Positions 36,686 through 46,196 of a stretch of DNA of 64,000 bases are shown here, in pieces. Source of the DNA: Photobacterium carnosum. Its GTDB lineage: Bacteria > Pseudomonadota > Gammaproteobacteria > Enterobacterales > Vibrionaceae. The position numbers were made by a program, and so were the translations under genes. Position 1 is the first letter of the stretch; the number at the start of each line of letters is the position of its first letter. The notes below the pieces were generated by a model. The model worked only from the letters and a program-made list of their open reading frames with translations. It had not been told where the DNA came from and did no database searches. The DNA lies in assembly GCF_002849605.1 (NCBI RefSeq), contig NZ_NPIB01000019.1, forward strand, positions 1 to 64,000. Reading direction: 5' to 3'.

Positions 36686-38530
36686 ATGTCAGCTGTTGCT
36701 CCTTTGTCCGTGTTGCCATCATTATTATCCAGCCAAGAAATTTTGCAGGATGTATTTGGCTATCAAGAATTTAGGCAAGGTCAACAAGCCGTGATTGATG
36801 CGATTACGGCGGGTAAAGATTGTCTGGTTATTATGCCAACCGGTGGTGGTAAATCTTTGTGTTATCAAATCCCAGCGTTAATGCAGTCAGGATTAACATT
36901 GGTTATCTCACCGTTAATTTCGCTAATGAAAGATCAAGTCGACCAATTAAATGCCAATGGTGTTAGTGCTGGCTGTATTCATTCAGCGATGTCACGTGAA
37001 GAGATTCAAGCGACGTTTGATGCGATGCAAACTGGCGAGTTACGGTTAGTTTATGCTTCGCCTGAACGGGTGCTAATGCGTGATTTTATTGAACGGTTGC
37101 AGCAACTTGATTTAGCGATGGTTGCTGTCGATGAGGCTCACTGTGTTTCTCAATGGGGACATGATTTTCGACCAGAATATGCGGCATTAGGGCTACTGAA
37201 ACAGCAATTTTCACCGTTGCCCGTGATGGCGTTAACGGCGACGGCTGATGACGCAACACGACAAGACATTATTAGTCGGTTGGGATTAACCGATCCTCAT
37301 TGTTATTTAGGCAGTTTTGATCGACCTAATATTCGCTACACCCTATGGGAAAAACATAAACCGTTAACGCAATTAAGCCGCTATTTGGCGACGGTGCGCG
37401 GTCAGTGCGGCATTATTTATTGTAATAGCCGCAAGAAAGTGGAACAGATCAGCGAAAAATTGTGTGAAAGTGGTATTCGAGCGGCGGCGTATCATGCTGG
37501 CATGGAGTATCAACAACGCAGCGCTGTTCAAGAGGCTTTTCAGCGGGATGATATTCATGTGGTCGTCGCGACGGTGGCATTTGGAATGGGGATCAATAAA
37601 CCCAATGTGCGGTTTGTGGTTCATTTTGATATTCCACGTAATATTGAATCCTATTATCAAGAAACCGGACGTGCTGGACGAGATGGTTTACCCGCAGAAG
37701 CGTTATTACTTTATGACCCAGCTGATTTAGCGTGGTTACGCCGTTGTGTTGATGAAAAACCTCATGATGCACAGCGTGATGTTGAATTGCATAAACTGCA
37801 TGCTATGGGCGCATTTGCTCAAGCTCAAAGTTGTCGTCGCCAAGTGTTATTACATTATTTTGGTGAAGATCAACGTCAACCTTGTGGGAACTGCGATGTG
37901 TGCCTTGATCCCCCGCAACAATTTGATGCCGTTGAAGCCGCTCAAAAAGCCTTATCCTGTGTATATCGCGTGAATCAGAATTTTGGTCTTACTTATGTTA
38001 TTGATGTTTTACGTGGAATGCAGAATCAACGTATTCGTGAATACGGCCATGATAAATTAACCACCTATGGTATTGGGCGTGAATATAGCCATGAATATTG
38101 GGTCAGTATTTTACGCCAATTGATTCATCGTGGATTCTTAACCCAAAATATTAGCCGTAATTCAGTGTTACAACTCACTGAGCAAGCTCGCCCATTATTA
38201 CGTGCGGAAATGGCGTTATCATTAGCGGTTCCTCGGCTTGATACTGCTGCTCGCAGCAGTAAAGTGGATCGAATGGCTAATCGCCAGTATGACAAAAAAT
38301 TATTTGCTAAGTTACGTAAACTACGCAAAGCCATTGCCGATGAAGAAAATATTCCACCGTATGTGGTTTTTAATGATGCCAGTTTAATGGAAATGGCAGA
38401 GCGCTTACCAAGCTCAAAAGGTGAATTTTTAGCGATAAATGGGGTTGGGCAGCGCAAGTTAGAAAAATTTGGAGTGGTCTTCCTGCAATTGATTGGGGAG
38501 CATTTAATGGCGGTCGATGAACATAACTAA
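36686..38530 (+). CDS. recQ: ATP-dependent DNA helicase RecQ
   Basis: A 614-residue superfamily 2 3'-5' helicase of the RecF pathway. Motifs: FRQGQQAVIDAI, Walker A MPTGGGKSLCYQIPAL, DEAHCVSQWGHDFRPEY (motif II plus aromatic-rich loop), ALTATAD, QETGRAGRDG (VI). The zinc-binding cysteines are in QSCRRQVLLHYFGE and PCGNCDVCLDPP. A winged-helix RQC domain follows, and an HRDC domain (about 530-605) closes with EFLAINGVGQRKLEKFG. The next gene starts 12 bases after the stop. Confidence 0.97.
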   Translation: MSAVAPLSVLPSLLSSQEILQDVFGYQEFRQGQQAVIDAITAGKDCLVIMPTGGGKSLCYQIPALMQSGLTLVISPLISLMKDQVDQLNANGVSAGCIHSAMSREEIQATFDAMQTGELRLVYASPERVLMRDFIERLQQLDLAMVAVDEAHCVSQWGHDFRPEYAALGLLKQQFSPLPVMALTATADDATRQDIISRLGLTDPHCYLGSFDRPNIRYTLWEKHKPLTQLSRYLATVRGQCGIIYCNSRKKVEQISEKLCESGIRAAAYHAGMEYQQRSAVQEAFQRDDIHVVVATVAFGMGINKPNVRFVVHFDIPRNIESYYQETGRAGRDGLPAEALLLYDPADLAWLRRCVDEKPHDAQRDVELHKLHAMGAFAQAQSCRRQVLLHYFGEDQRQPCGNCDVCLDPPQQFDAVEAAQKALSCVYRVNQNFGLTYVIDVLRGMQNQRIREYGHDKLTTYGIGREYSHEYWVSILRQLIHRGFLTQNISRNSVLQLTEQARPLLRAEMALSLAVPRLDTAARSSKVDRMANRQYDKKLFAKLRKLRKAIADEENIPPYVVFNDASLMEMAERLPSSKGEFLAINGVGQRKLEKFGVVFLQLIGEHLMAVDEHN

Positions 38531-38542
38531 TGGAAGCTAATA

Positions 38543-38842
38543 ATGGATTATGATTTTAGTCAAACGGAAATAAATATTGAGCAAGGCACATTAGTGGTCA
38601 CCCCACCTTTGTTTGAGTTTGATAATTTTACGGTGGTCGCTAAGGTATTGTTACAGCGTTTAGATGCGACATTGATTGATCAAGAGCCAAGTGCCGACCT
38701 TCAACAGTGGCTAATTGATTTTGAAGGCTGTCAGTTATTACTTAAAGCTGAATATTACACCGCATCGATGTGGCTTGAGTTATTGACCTTAAATGACATT
38801 GAGTCTTTAATTTTTATTCAACAGTTATTGTCTCACTACTAG
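38543..38842 (+). CDS. DUF3630 family protein
   Basis: A 99-residue, acidic cytosolic protein of unknown function. I recognise it as the small DUF3630 protein that accompanies recQ in Vibrionaceae. It contains DFSQTEINIEQGTLVVTPP and ends MWLELLTLNDIESLIFIQQLLSHY. The start is ATG with GGAAGC upstream; 12 bases separate it from recQ, so the two are probably co-transcribed. Confidence 0.78.
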   Translation: MDYDFSQTEINIEQGTLVVTPPLFEFDNFTVVAKVLLQRLDATLIDQEPSADLQQWLIDFEGCQLLLKAEYYTASMWLELLTLNDIESLIFIQQLLSHY

Positions 38843-38912
38843 GCAAATAAATGCTGTGCTGTATAATCGCCGCCCTGGTGTTGCTGGCGGTTATAGCTGG
38901 CAATGAAAATGT

Positions 38913-38942
38913 TTGGGTTCCCTCCCCCCAATGACAAAAAGG
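38913..38942 (+). ncRNA. preQ1-I-like riboswitch controlling yhhQ
   Basis: A compact H-type pseudoknot can be drawn. P1 is TTGGG (38913-38917) with CCCAA (38927-38931). The loop begins TTCCC, and the A-rich tail TGACAAAAAGG ends in GG, which can pair with the loop C's (P2). The C just before the 3' P1 strand (38926) fits the preQ1-pairing cytosine. The tail's AAAAAGG is also the ribosome site for ATG 38949, so ligand binding would block translation, as in the Thermoanaerobacter preQ1-I class. yhhQ encodes a queuosine-precursor transporter, the expected target. Confidence 0.72.
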
Positions 38943-38948
38943 TCTTTC

Positions 38949-39671
38949 ATGACTGCTTTATTCAAATCCAACGCAACAACATCTAGTGTAACAACGACTG
39001 TTTTTTCGGCAGCTCAACAGCACAAGGCTTTATCATATTTGGTCGCGTTTCATTTATTAGTGATCGCCTCAAGTAATTATCTAGTCCAACTCCCGTTTAC
39101 TATTTTTGGTTATCACACCACTTGGGGGGCATTTACCTTTCCGTTTATTTTTCTAGCAACAGATCTGACGGTACGTATTTTTGGTGCAGGAATGGCTCGC
39201 AAAATTATTTGGCGAGTAATGGCTCCGGCTCTTATTGTATCGTACGTATTGTCAGTCCTATTCTTTCAAGGACAATATCAAGGCTTTGCTCATTTGGCTC
39301 AATTCAATCTTTTTGTTGCCCGTATTGCGATCGCGAGTTTTATGGCGTACCTATTGGGACAAATATTGGATGTGTCGGTGTTTAATCGCCTACGCCAAAT
39401 GAGGCAATGGTGGATTGCGCCAATAGCATCGACCATTATTGGTAATGCACTTGATACTACTGCTTTTTTTAGTATTGCGTTTTATCACAGCCCTGACGTT
39501 TTTATGGCACAAAATTGGACTGAAATAGCGCTGGTGGATTACAGCTTTAAATTAATTATTAGTTTGGGTTTGTTTGTACCTTTGTATGGGGTGTTACTTA
39601 ACTATTTAATTAATAAGCTAACCACATTAAAACAATCATCACTTTCTGACACGGCAAGCGTGATTAAATAA
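38949..39671 (+). CDS. yhhQ: Queuosine precursor (preQ0/preQ1) transporter YhhQ
   Basis: A 240-residue membrane protein with about six transmembrane helices. E. coli YhhQ imports 7-cyano-7-deazaguanine for queuosine synthesis. Blocks nearly identical to E. coli: FHLLVIASSNYLVQLP, YHTTWGAFTFPFIFLATDLTVRIFGA, FNLFVARIAIASFMAYLLGQILDVSVFNRLRQ and ALVDYSFKLIIS. The frame is open from TTG 38913, but those codons fall in the riboswitch. ATG 38949, with AAAGG six bases upstream, is the start. Confidence 0.93.
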   Translation: MTALFKSNATTSSVTTTVFSAAQQHKALSYLVAFHLLVIASSNYLVQLPFTIFGYHTTWGAFTFPFIFLATDLTVRIFGAGMARKIIWRVMAPALIVSYVLSVLFFQGQYQGFAHLAQFNLFVARIAIASFMAYLLGQILDVSVFNRLRQMRQWWIAPIASTIIGNALDTTAFFSIAFYHSPDVFMAQNWTEIALVDYSFKLIISLGLFVPLYGVLLNYLINKLTTLKQSSLSDTASVIK

Positions 39672-39739
39672 GAGATGATGCTTTTTTGTTGAGGTAGGTT
39701 ATAAAATGGCTCTAAGTGGGAATTAATCTCAATTAGATA

Positions 39740-39771
39740 TTGCATTCTAGTTGAGAATAGTTATTATTAAC
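39740..39771 (+). promoter_or_regulatory. ryhB promoter with Fur-like box
   Basis: -35 TTGCAT (39740-39745) and -10 TATTAT (39762-39767) with 16-base spacing. GAGAATAGTTATTATTAAC (39753-39771) matches 13 of 19 positions of the Fur consensus GATAATGATAATCATTATC and covers the -10. Iron-bound Fur would repress the RNA. Confidence 0.65.
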
Positions 39772-39773
39772 AG

Positions 39774-39937
39774 GCTTTCAATCAACAGAGAACCCCCTTC
39801 TTCTGATGCTTGAGGCACGACATTGCTCACATTGCTTCCAGTGTACTTCAGCTTGGTAATGGTGTTTAGTGTAGGGCTAAAAACTGATTACTACTTCTGC
39901 TGAGCGACGCATCACACAGTGCGTCGCTTTTTCTTTT
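39774..39937 (+). ncRNA. ryhB: Iron-responsive sRNA RyhB
   Basis: The segment GCACGACATTGCTCACATTG, continuing CTTCCAGT at 39814-39841, is the seed region of E. coli RyhB, which base-pairs with mRNAs of iron-using proteins under iron starvation. The transcript ends in a strong terminator (GCGACGC...GCGTCGC plus T run). At about 164 nt it is longer than the 90-nt E. coli RNA, as is known for Vibrio RyhB. The 5' end is inferred from the promoter. Confidence 0.88.
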
Positions 39938-39938
39938 T
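39902..39938. terminator. ryhB terminator
   Basis: GAGCGACGCA and TGCGTCGCTT enclose TCACACAG; TTTCTTTTTT follows. It also faces the end of elbB and can serve both transcripts. Confidence 0.9.
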
Positions 39939-39964
39939 TAAGCGTTTAATTTTTATTATGCCGC

Positions 39965-40615
39965 TTATGCTAATTTTATTAATTCTCGTACCAGTTTATT
40001 GATCCCTGTTGCTGCTTCACTGATGTTGGTTGCCAACATATAAGCTGGTGTGGTTAATAGACGTCGTTTCTGATCCAACACAAAATCATCAACAGGGCAC
40101 TGAATATGCTCACCTCCCATGGCATTAAATGCAGCAGCAGTGTCAGGATCATTACCGATCGTGGCTTTTGCGCCGGGACCATAGATCTGCGGGATCAAGG
40201 TTGGTGCAATACATAAATAACCCGCAGGTTTATTGGCTTGAGCAAACGCTTGGCAGGCTTGTTTAACGTCTTCGTTGATCTGGCATGCACTGCCATGGAG
40301 TGCAAAATCAGATAAATTGTTGGCGGCACCAAATCCACCGGGAACTAACAAGGCGTCATAGTCATTAATATTCAAGGTGGCGACATCAAAAATATTGCCG
40401 CGTGCAATTCGTGCTGATTCGACTAAAACATTACGGATTTCATGACTGACTTCACCATTGAGGTGATTAATGACCTGATATTGATCGATGTTGGGAGCAA
40501 AACAGTACCAACTTGCCCCTTGTTGTTCTATGGCTAATAACGCTAATACTGCTTCATGGATTTCGGTTCCATCAAATACACCTGAACCGCTTAAAATTAC
40601 TGCAATTTTCTTCAT
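39965..40615 (-). CDS. elbB: Glyoxalase ElbB (DJ-1/PfpI superfamily)
   Basis: A 216-residue class I glutamine amidotransferase-like protein. E. coli ElbB has glyoxalase activity and was linked to isoprenoid production. It shows MKKIAVILSGSGVFDGTEIHEAVL, the GGFGAANNLSDFA block after VPG, and the nucleophile elbow cysteine in GYLCIAPTLIPQIYG. AGGATG is the ribosome site. It converges with ryhB and diverges from polA over 376 bases. Confidence 0.93.
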   Translation of the reverse strand: MKKIAVILSGSGVFDGTEIHEAVLALLAIEQQGASWYCFAPNIDQYQVINHLNGEVSHEIRNVLVESARIARGNIFDVATLNINDYDALLVPGGFGAANNLSDFALHGSACQINEDVKQACQAFAQANKPAGYLCIAPTLIPQIYGPGAKATIGNDPDTAAAFNAMGGEHIQCPVDDFVLDQKRRLLTTPAYMLATNISEAATGINKLVRELIKLA

Positions 40616-40688
40616 AATGGCATCCTAACTAATCAAATATAGTTATATTGTTGTGATTATTGGCTTGATTAAGATTATCTAGTTAAGG

Positions 40689-40839
40689 TTGTCCACAATC
40701 AATGATCAATATGGGATCGAGGATCTAAATTGAAGTTTATTATTAAGTATATGAAAGTAAATACAATCATGAGTAAATTTTATTTTTATATAAAAAATGA
40801 TCAACTGGCGTAAATTAAATACTAACAAAGTTATCCACA
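40689..40839 (+). promoter_or_regulatory. Two DnaA-box sequences in the elbB-polA region
   Basis: TTATCCACA at 40831-40839 is a perfect strong DnaA box. TTGTCCACA at 40689-40697 differs by one base. Both face the same way, 142 bases apart, around an AT-rich stretch; GATC sites occur between them. The 376-base elbB-polA gap has no gene. The boxes might regulate polA or titrate DnaA. Confidence 0.55.
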
Positions 40840-40991
40840 GAAAATGGATGAATAACACAAAACATCAGTTAACAGTTGCGGTTTGGCATGGCATTCTAGT
40901 CAATATTGCATTTTTCCTGTGGTGTAGGGGTAAATTTGGTCGATAATAGACCTAACCTGAACTACTTTCGCTCGGATATAAGAATAACCTT

Positions 40992-43763
40992 ATGGCTACG
41001 ATTCCTGAAAATCCATTGATCCTTATCGATGGATCCTCTTATCTTTATCGCGCTTACCATGCCGCACCTAACTTCACTAATTCTGATGGTGAACCAACGG
41101 GTGCAATTTATGGTGTGGTTAACATGTTACGCAGTATGTTACGTCAGTTTTCGACGGATCGTATTGCGGTTATCTTTGATGCTAAAGGTAAGACATTCCG
41201 TAATGACATATACTCTGAATATAAAGCAAACCGTCCACCGATGCCGGAGGATCTTCGCGGACAGATTGAACCATTACATGCAGTGATCAAGGCAATGGGA
41301 TTACCGTTGATCGCGATCTCTGGGGTTGAAGCGGATGATGTGATCGGTACGCTAGCCACTCAAGCTTCACTGCAGGGGATGCCTGTATTGATCAGTACTG
41401 GCGATAAAGATATGGCTCAACTAGTTGATCAACATGTTACTTTGATCAATACCATGACAGATGTAGTCATGGATTCTGCAGGGGTTGTGGATAAGTTTGG
41501 TGTTGGTCCTGAGTTGATTATCGATTACTTAGCGTTAATGGGGGATCAGGCTGATAATATTCCTGGCGTTCCTGGTGTCGGTGAAAAAACGGCGACAGCG
41601 TTATTGCAAGGTCTTGGTGGCTTAGATACTTTGTATGCCAATCTTGATGATATTGCAGCGCTAGGCTTTCGTGGCTCAAAAACCATGGCTAAAAAGCTGA
41701 TTGATAATAAAGAAGTGGCTTATATGTCTTATAAGCTAGCGACGATCAAGCTTGATGTTGAATTAGAACTTGCCCCTGAACAATTATGCAAAGGTGTACC
41801 TGATACTGACGCACTAACTGAATTGTTTGGTAAATTACAGTTCCGTCGCTGGCTAACCGAAATGTTAGATGGCAGTGATGGCCGCATTGTTGCTGATGAA
41901 AGTGCAGCAACTGCGCCAACTGAACCTAAAATCATTGCGCCAACCATTGATCGTAGTGGCTATGAAACCGTCCTTGATGAAGTAAGTTTTAACAATTGGT
42001 TAACTCAGTTAAAAAATGCCGATGTATTTGCGTTTGATACTGAGACCGATGGTCTTGATTACATGACCGCTAATTTAATTGGGGTTTCATTTGCGGTTGA
42101 AGAAGGCAAAGCTGCCTATGTACCTGTTGCTCATGATTATCTTGATGCGCCAGTACAACTTGATCGTGATTGGGTTTTATCACAATTAAAACCATTATTA
42201 GAAGATAAAAATTTAGCTAAAGTGGGTCAAAATTTAAAATTTGATACCAGTATTGTTGCGCGTTATGGCATTGATATGCTGGGTATTAAATTTGATACCA
42301 TGCTTGAATCTTATATCTATAACAGTGTGGTAGGTCGCCATGATATGGATAGCCTTGCATTACGTTATCTTGAGCATAAAAATATCAGTTTTGAAGATAT
42401 TGCGGGTAAAGGTAAGAAACAATTAACCTTTAATCAAATCGATCTTGAGCAGGCAGGGCCATATGCTGCTGAAGATGCTGATATTACTCTGCGCCTCCAT
42501 AATGCGTTATATCCAAAAGTTACCGCTGATGAAAAGCTGAATAAAGTATTTGAAACGATTGAAATGCCGTTAGTGCCAGTTTTATCTCGTATGGAACGTA
42601 CCGGTGTTTACATTGATTCTGCCTTGTTAGGGGCGCAATCGATCGAATTAGCACAGCGATTAGATGAAATAGAAAAACTGGCTTATGAATTAGCGGGTGA
42701 AGAATTCAATTTAAGTTCACCGAAGCAATTACAAGCGATTCTATTTGAAAAAATGGGATTACCGGTTCTTAAAAAAACCCCTTCAGGCACACCGTCAACG
42801 AATGAAGAAGTACTGCAAGAGCTGGCATTAGATTATCCATTACCGAAATTATTATTAGAATACCGTGGCTTAGCGAAATTAAAATCCACTTATACTGATA
42901 AGTTACCTAGAATGGTTAATGCAGTAACCGGCCGTGTTCATACTTCTTATCATCAATCTGGAACAGTGACTGGGCGTCTATCATCAAGTGAGCCTAACCT
43001 ACAAAATATTCCAGTTCGTAATCAAGAAGGGCGTCGTATTCGTCAAGCATTTGTTGCTAAAGCTGGGTATAAAATTCTGGCAGTCGATTATTCTCAAATT
43101 GAATTGCGTATTATGGCGCACCTTTCGGGTGACCAAGCGCTGCTGGATGCATTCCGAGAGGGTAAAGATATTCACGCCGCAACTGCCGCTGAAATTTTAG
43201 GGTTAGCGATTGATGAAGTGAGTACTGAACAACGTCGACGCGCGAAAGCCATTAACTTTGGTTTAATTTACGGCATGAGTGCATTTGGTTTAGCCAAGCA
43301 ACTTGATATGGGTCGTAATGAAGCACAAGACTATATGAATGTGTATTTTGAACGTTACCCTGGCGTTTTAGAATACATGGAAAGTACTCGTAATAGTGCT
43401 GCCGAACTCGGTTATGTTGAAACCTTATTTGGTCGTCGTTTGTATCTTCCTGATATTAAAGCGCGTAATGGTTTACGTCGCAAAGCGGCTGAACGAGCAG
43501 CAATCAATGCTCCAATGCAAGGTACTGCTGCTGATATTATTAAATTTGCCATGATTGCCGTTGATGAATGGGTACAACAGCAACCACAAGGGCAAGTTAG
43601 TTTGTTAATGCAAGTACACGATGAATTGGTGTTTGAAGTAGAAGCATCAGTATTAGACAGTGTTACCGCTAAAGTACGAGAGTTAATGGAGCAAGCGGCA
43701 ACGTTAGCCGTGCCATTAATTGCCGATACTGGTTGTGGTGATAACTGGGATCAAGCCCACTAA
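40992..43763 (+). CDS. polA: DNA polymerase I
   Basis: A 923-residue three-domain polymerase (E. coli 928). The 5'-3' exonuclease domain (about 1-290) has [14 protein letters not shown] and [24 protein letters not shown]. The 3'-5' proofreading domain keeps its acidic residues ([34 protein letters not shown]), so it is active in type. The polymerase domain shows [19 protein letters not shown] (motif A), [21 protein letters not shown] (motif B) and [11 protein letters not shown] (motif C). It repairs gaps and processes Okazaki fragments. Confidence 0.98.
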   Translation: MATIPENPLILIDGSSYLYRAYHAAPNFTNSDGEPTGAIYGVVNMLRSMLRQFSTDRIAVIFDAKGKTFRNDIYSEYKANRPPMPEDLRGQIEPLHAVIKAMGLPLIAISGVEADDVIGTLATQASLQGMPVLISTGDKDMAQLVDQHVTLINTMTDVVMDSAGVVDKFGVGPELIIDYLALMGDQADNIPGVPGVGEKTATALLQGLGGLDTLYANLDDIAALGFRGSKTMAKKLIDNKEVAYMSYKLATIKLDVELELAPEQLCKGVPDTDALTELFGKLQFRRWLTEMLDGSDGRIVADESAATAPTEPKIIAPTIDRSGYETVLDEVSFNNWLTQLKNADVFAFDTETDGLDYMTANLIGVSFAVEEGKAAYVPVAHDYLDAPVQLDRDWVLSQLKPLLEDKNLAKVGQNLKFDTSIVARYGIDMLGIKFDTMLESYIYNSVVGRHDMDSLALRYLEHKNISFEDIAGKGKKQLTFNQIDLEQAGPYAAEDADITLRLHNALYPKVTADEKLNKVFETIEMPLVPVLSRMERTGVYIDSALLGAQSIELAQRLDEIEKLAYELAGEEFNLSSPKQLQAILFEKMGLPVLKKTPSGTPSTNEEVLQELALDYPLPKLLLEYRGLAKLKSTYTDKLPRMVNAVTGRVHTSYHQSGTVTGRLSSSEPNLQNIPVRNQEGRRIRQAFVAKAGYKILAVDYSQIELRIMAHLSGDQALLDAFREGKDIHAATAAEILGLAIDEVSTEQRRRAKAINFGLIYGMSAFGLAKQLDMGRNEAQDYMNVYFERYPGVLEYMESTRNSAAELGYVETLFGRRLYLPDIKARNGLRRKAAERAAINAPMQGTAADIIKFAMIAVDEWVQQQPQGQVSLLMQVHDELVFEVEASVLDSVTAKVRELMEQAATLAVPLIADTGCGDNWDQAH

Positions 43764-43791
43764 TTAATACTGTTGTGTATTGATAATAAAA

Positions 43792-43823
43792 TGATAGCTG
43801 ATCGAAAGATTAGCTATTTTTTT
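43792..43823 (+). terminator. Probable polA terminator
   Basis: ATAGCT and AGCTAT form a 6-bp stem around GATCGAAAGATT (itself able to pair GATC/GATT), followed by a seven-T run. Confidence 0.65.
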
Positions 43824-43925
43824 GTTAAAAATAAGAACAATTATGTAAAAACTACTTACAATGTTATGAAAAAAAACTACAACAAAGACTTCCAAAAACT
43901 GAGCGATTGATATACAGTTGATGAC

Positions 43926-44032
43926 GTAGGGTACAGAGGTAAGATGTTCTATCTTTCAGACCTTTTGTTTCACGTTATTGGATTTGGCTGATTCAGCTGC
44001 CCCAGTCTATTTATTGGACTGGGGCGTTTTTT
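43926..44032 (+). ncRNA. spf: Spot 42 sRNA
   Basis: The RNA starts GTAGGGTACAGAGGTAAGAT and is nearly identical to E. coli Spot 42 for its first 60 bases (TTCTATCTTTCAGACCTTTT, CACGT, GGATTTGGCTGA). It ends in the same kind of terminator, GCCCCAGTC...GACTGGGGC plus T run. Spot 42 is an Hfq-dependent RNA, repressed by CRP-cAMP, that represses genes for secondary carbon sources. The polA-spf-engB order is that of E. coli and Vibrio. GATATACAG upstream may hold the -10. Confidence 0.96.
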
Positions 44033-44289
44033 ATGGCGCCAATATCAAATTTATCTGCGTTATACTAACTCTCTAATATTATTTCTTTGTTTTATCTTTT
44101 CTATATTTTATTCCGATCTTGGCTTTTTTGTGTTTGTTTTTTACACAAAAGTGGCTGTGTTGCTGTTTTTTTATGATGGTTGTCACTTGTTTTTGGCTTT
44201 ATGAGCTGTTTTTGTGGCTGGTTTTTATTTGCTGCCGTATTTTTTAGAGCAAATACTTTAAATTTAAAATTGGCAGGCTATAATAGCTG

Positions 44290-44397
44290 TAGCTTCTTGT
44301 TCATATTTGATTTTGTTGGTTAGTTCATAATGATTAGCGGGCAAATAAAGACATGAAATAGCCATTCTCGGCATTGAGAATGGCTTTTTTTTTGGTT
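44290..44397 (+). ncRNA. Probable sRNA between spf and engB
   Basis: A TATAAT hexamer at 44279-44284 is followed about 80 bases later by a strong intrinsic terminator (AGCCATTCTC-GGCATT-GAGAATGGCT plus nine Ts, 44367-44397). No open frame of note lies between. This predicts a transcript of about 105 nt. A second sRNA (VSsrna24) has been described near spf in Aliivibrio salmonicida; this may be its counterpart, but I cannot compare the sequences. The -35 is poor. Confidence 0.5.
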
Positions 44398-44514
44398 TTT
44401 TTAAATAAGCTATGATGTAATTTAATTTCATAAAAGTCATAAATTATTAATAATTAGCTGACTTGTTTTTTGATTAAAATAATGTATCGACATCAATTGG
44501 GTTAGCCGAATTTA

Positions 44515-44600
44515 ATCGGGAAGCGGCAGTAGTATTAAGACTGGTGTGTTCTGAGATGATGCACCGCAAGCGGTGATCCTTAGTATCGGGGATGGGGATT
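44515..44600. other. Structured, GC-richer stretch of unknown nature, spf-engB region
   Basis: Within an AT-rich spacer this stretch has clear folding potential: CCGA/TCGG near 44505-44520 and a long hairpin GAT(G)CACCGC-AA-GCGGTGATC at 44558-44578. No gene or known RNA was recognised, and no T tract follows. It could be the 3' untranslated region of engB on the minus strand or an independent RNA. Confidence 0.35.
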
Positions 44601-44668
44601 TTAGTCATTAATAACCCCACCAATAATGATGGGGCTTTAGATGTTATTTATTGCATTGCGTGATGGTT

Positions 44669-45352
44669 TTATTCTGCAGATGGCAGATTAAAAACTTCAC
44701 TATCGTCAGCGGCTAGTACACGTTGACGTTCTAATTCTGGTGCATACCACTCATCAAGTTTACTACGCACTTGATCTACGCCAATCCCTTTCAATGCAGA
44801 GAAAGCTTCAACCTGAACGTTACCGCCAAATTCTTTCGACATTTCACGGATTTTTAATACTTGTGCTTTACGCGCACCGCTTTTTAATTTGTCTGCTTTA
44901 GTCAATAGGACTAATACTGGCAAGCTACTTTCAATTGCCCAATTAATCATTTGCTGATCAAGGTCTTTCATTGGATGGCGAATATCCATCAGTACTACTA
45001 AACCTTGCAAACATTCACGGCGTTGTAGGTATTCACCTAATGCTTTTTGCCATTTTAGTTTGAGTTCAAGCGGTACTTGAGCAAAACCATAGCCAGGTAA
45101 GTCAATTAAGTTACAACCATTAATGATTTCAAACATGTTGATTAATTGCGTACGGCCAGGGGTTTTAGAAGTACGAGCCAAACCTTTCTGATCGGTTAGG
45201 CGATTTAGTGCACTTGATTTACCCGCATTGGAGCGACCAGCAAATGCGATCTCAACGCCGGCATCTTGTGGCAAGTGACGAATGTCCGGTGCACTTGTGA
45301 TAAAACTGGTATTTCTATAGTTGAGAGGTTGATTCACTGTTAACTCCGTCAA
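44669..45352 (-). CDS. engB: Ribosome biogenesis GTPase EngB (YihA/YsxC)
   Basis: A 227-residue TRAFAC-class GTPase needed for large ribosomal subunit assembly and division. G1 is [16 protein letters not shown]2 a threonine in [14 protein letters not shown]3 DLPGYGF, G4 LLTKADK, and G5 near FSALKGIG. The C-terminus is short and acidic. It lies downstream of polA-spf on the opposite strand, as in E. coli. Confidence 0.96.
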   Translation of the reverse strand: MTELTVNQPLNYRNTSFITSAPDIRHLPQDAGVEIAFAGRSNAGKSSALNRLTDQKGLARTSKTPGRTQLINMFEIINGCNLIDLPGYGFAQVPLELKLKWQKALGEYLQRRECLQGLVVLMDIRHPMKDLDQQMINWAIESSLPVLVLLTKADKLKSGARKAQVLKIREMSKEFGGNVQVEAFSALKGIGVDQVRSKLDEWYAPELERQRVLAADDSEVFNLPSAE

Positions 45353-45493
45353 GCGCTGATGTTGTAAAAAAAGCGCTTTTTTGTGAAATTGTCTAAGATA
45401 TATTAAACCGTGTTTGGTTTATGGTCGTATTGTATACCATGTCACTGAGCATTACTTGTGGTACGGAAGCTCTATAATTATAAATGGAATGTC

Positions 45494-46111
45494 ATGAAAA
45501 AATTAGTTTTAATATTTACTCTGATGGCAAGTTATTCGGTTGCTGCTCAAGGTGATATCGATGCGGGTAAATTAAAGGCCACTACTTGTGTTGCATGTCA
45601 TGGCAGTGATGGTAATGCAATAATAGGACAATATCCTAAGTTAGCAGGCCAACATGCTGATTATTTAGCAAAACAACTTGCTGATTATAAATTAGCCGTG
45701 ACCAGTAGCGGTGCTCTAGGTCGTAGTAATGCGATTATGGCGGGTATGGCTGCGGCATTATCAGCCACCGATATGGCCGATCTTGGTGCGTATTTTTCCT
45801 CTCTGCCTATTTCTGGCAATACCACCCCTGAAAATGTGATTGCGATTGCGGAGCCATTATACCGTTTTGGTGATTCCGAGCGGGGCATTGCGGCTTGTAT
45901 TGCCTGTCATGGTCCACGAGGTAATGGTACCAGCTTATCGGGTTTTCCTAAAATTTCAGGACAGAATGCGGAATATATTCAATTACAACTACAGGCATTC
46001 CGTGCAGGAACTCGTAATAACGATCTTAATGCCATGATGCGCTCGGCGGCAGCTAAGCTCAGTAATGATGAAATTAGTGCACTCTCTGCTTATATTGGAG
46101 GGTTACATTAA
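45494..46111 (+). CDS. Dihaem cytochrome c4
   Basis: A 205-residue periplasmic protein with a signal peptide (MKKLVLIFTLMASYSVAAQG, cut near residue 19-20). Two haem c motifs, CVACH (about residue 34) and CIACH (about 135), lie in two similar halves, each with GxGNxxxxxxPxLAGQxxxY-type sequence (YPKLAGQHADYLAKQLADYK; FPKISGQNAEYIQLQLQAFR). Cytochrome c4 passes electrons to terminal oxidases such as cbb3. ATG 45494 is preferred to the upstream start, which would precede the signal sequence by 12 residues. Confidence 0.93.
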   Translation: MKKLVLIFTLMASYSVAAQGDIDAGKLKATTCVACHGSDGNAIIGQYPKLAGQHADYLAKQLADYKLAVTSSGALGRSNAIMAGMAAALSATDMADLGAYFSSLPISGNTTPENVIAIAEPLYRFGDSERGIAACIACHGPRGNGTSLSGFPKISGQNAEYIQLQLQAFRAGTRNNDLNAMMRSAAAKLSNDEISALSAYIGGLH

Positions 46112-46196
46112 GACTGGAATTATCAGCATAATTAACCTTGTTGCTTAGAATTACTCTTTTTTAATATTTTAGTAACGGTGGATTCGCCTGTCGTGT

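Noticed and set aside
38913..38948. TTG start of YhhQ 12 codons upstream
   Set aside because: These codons make up the riboswitch-like element, and the ATG at 38949 has the ribosome site.
40681..40900. A replication origin in the elbB-polA gap
   Set aside because: Only two DnaA boxes are present and the usual oriC neighbours (gidA, mioC) are absent.
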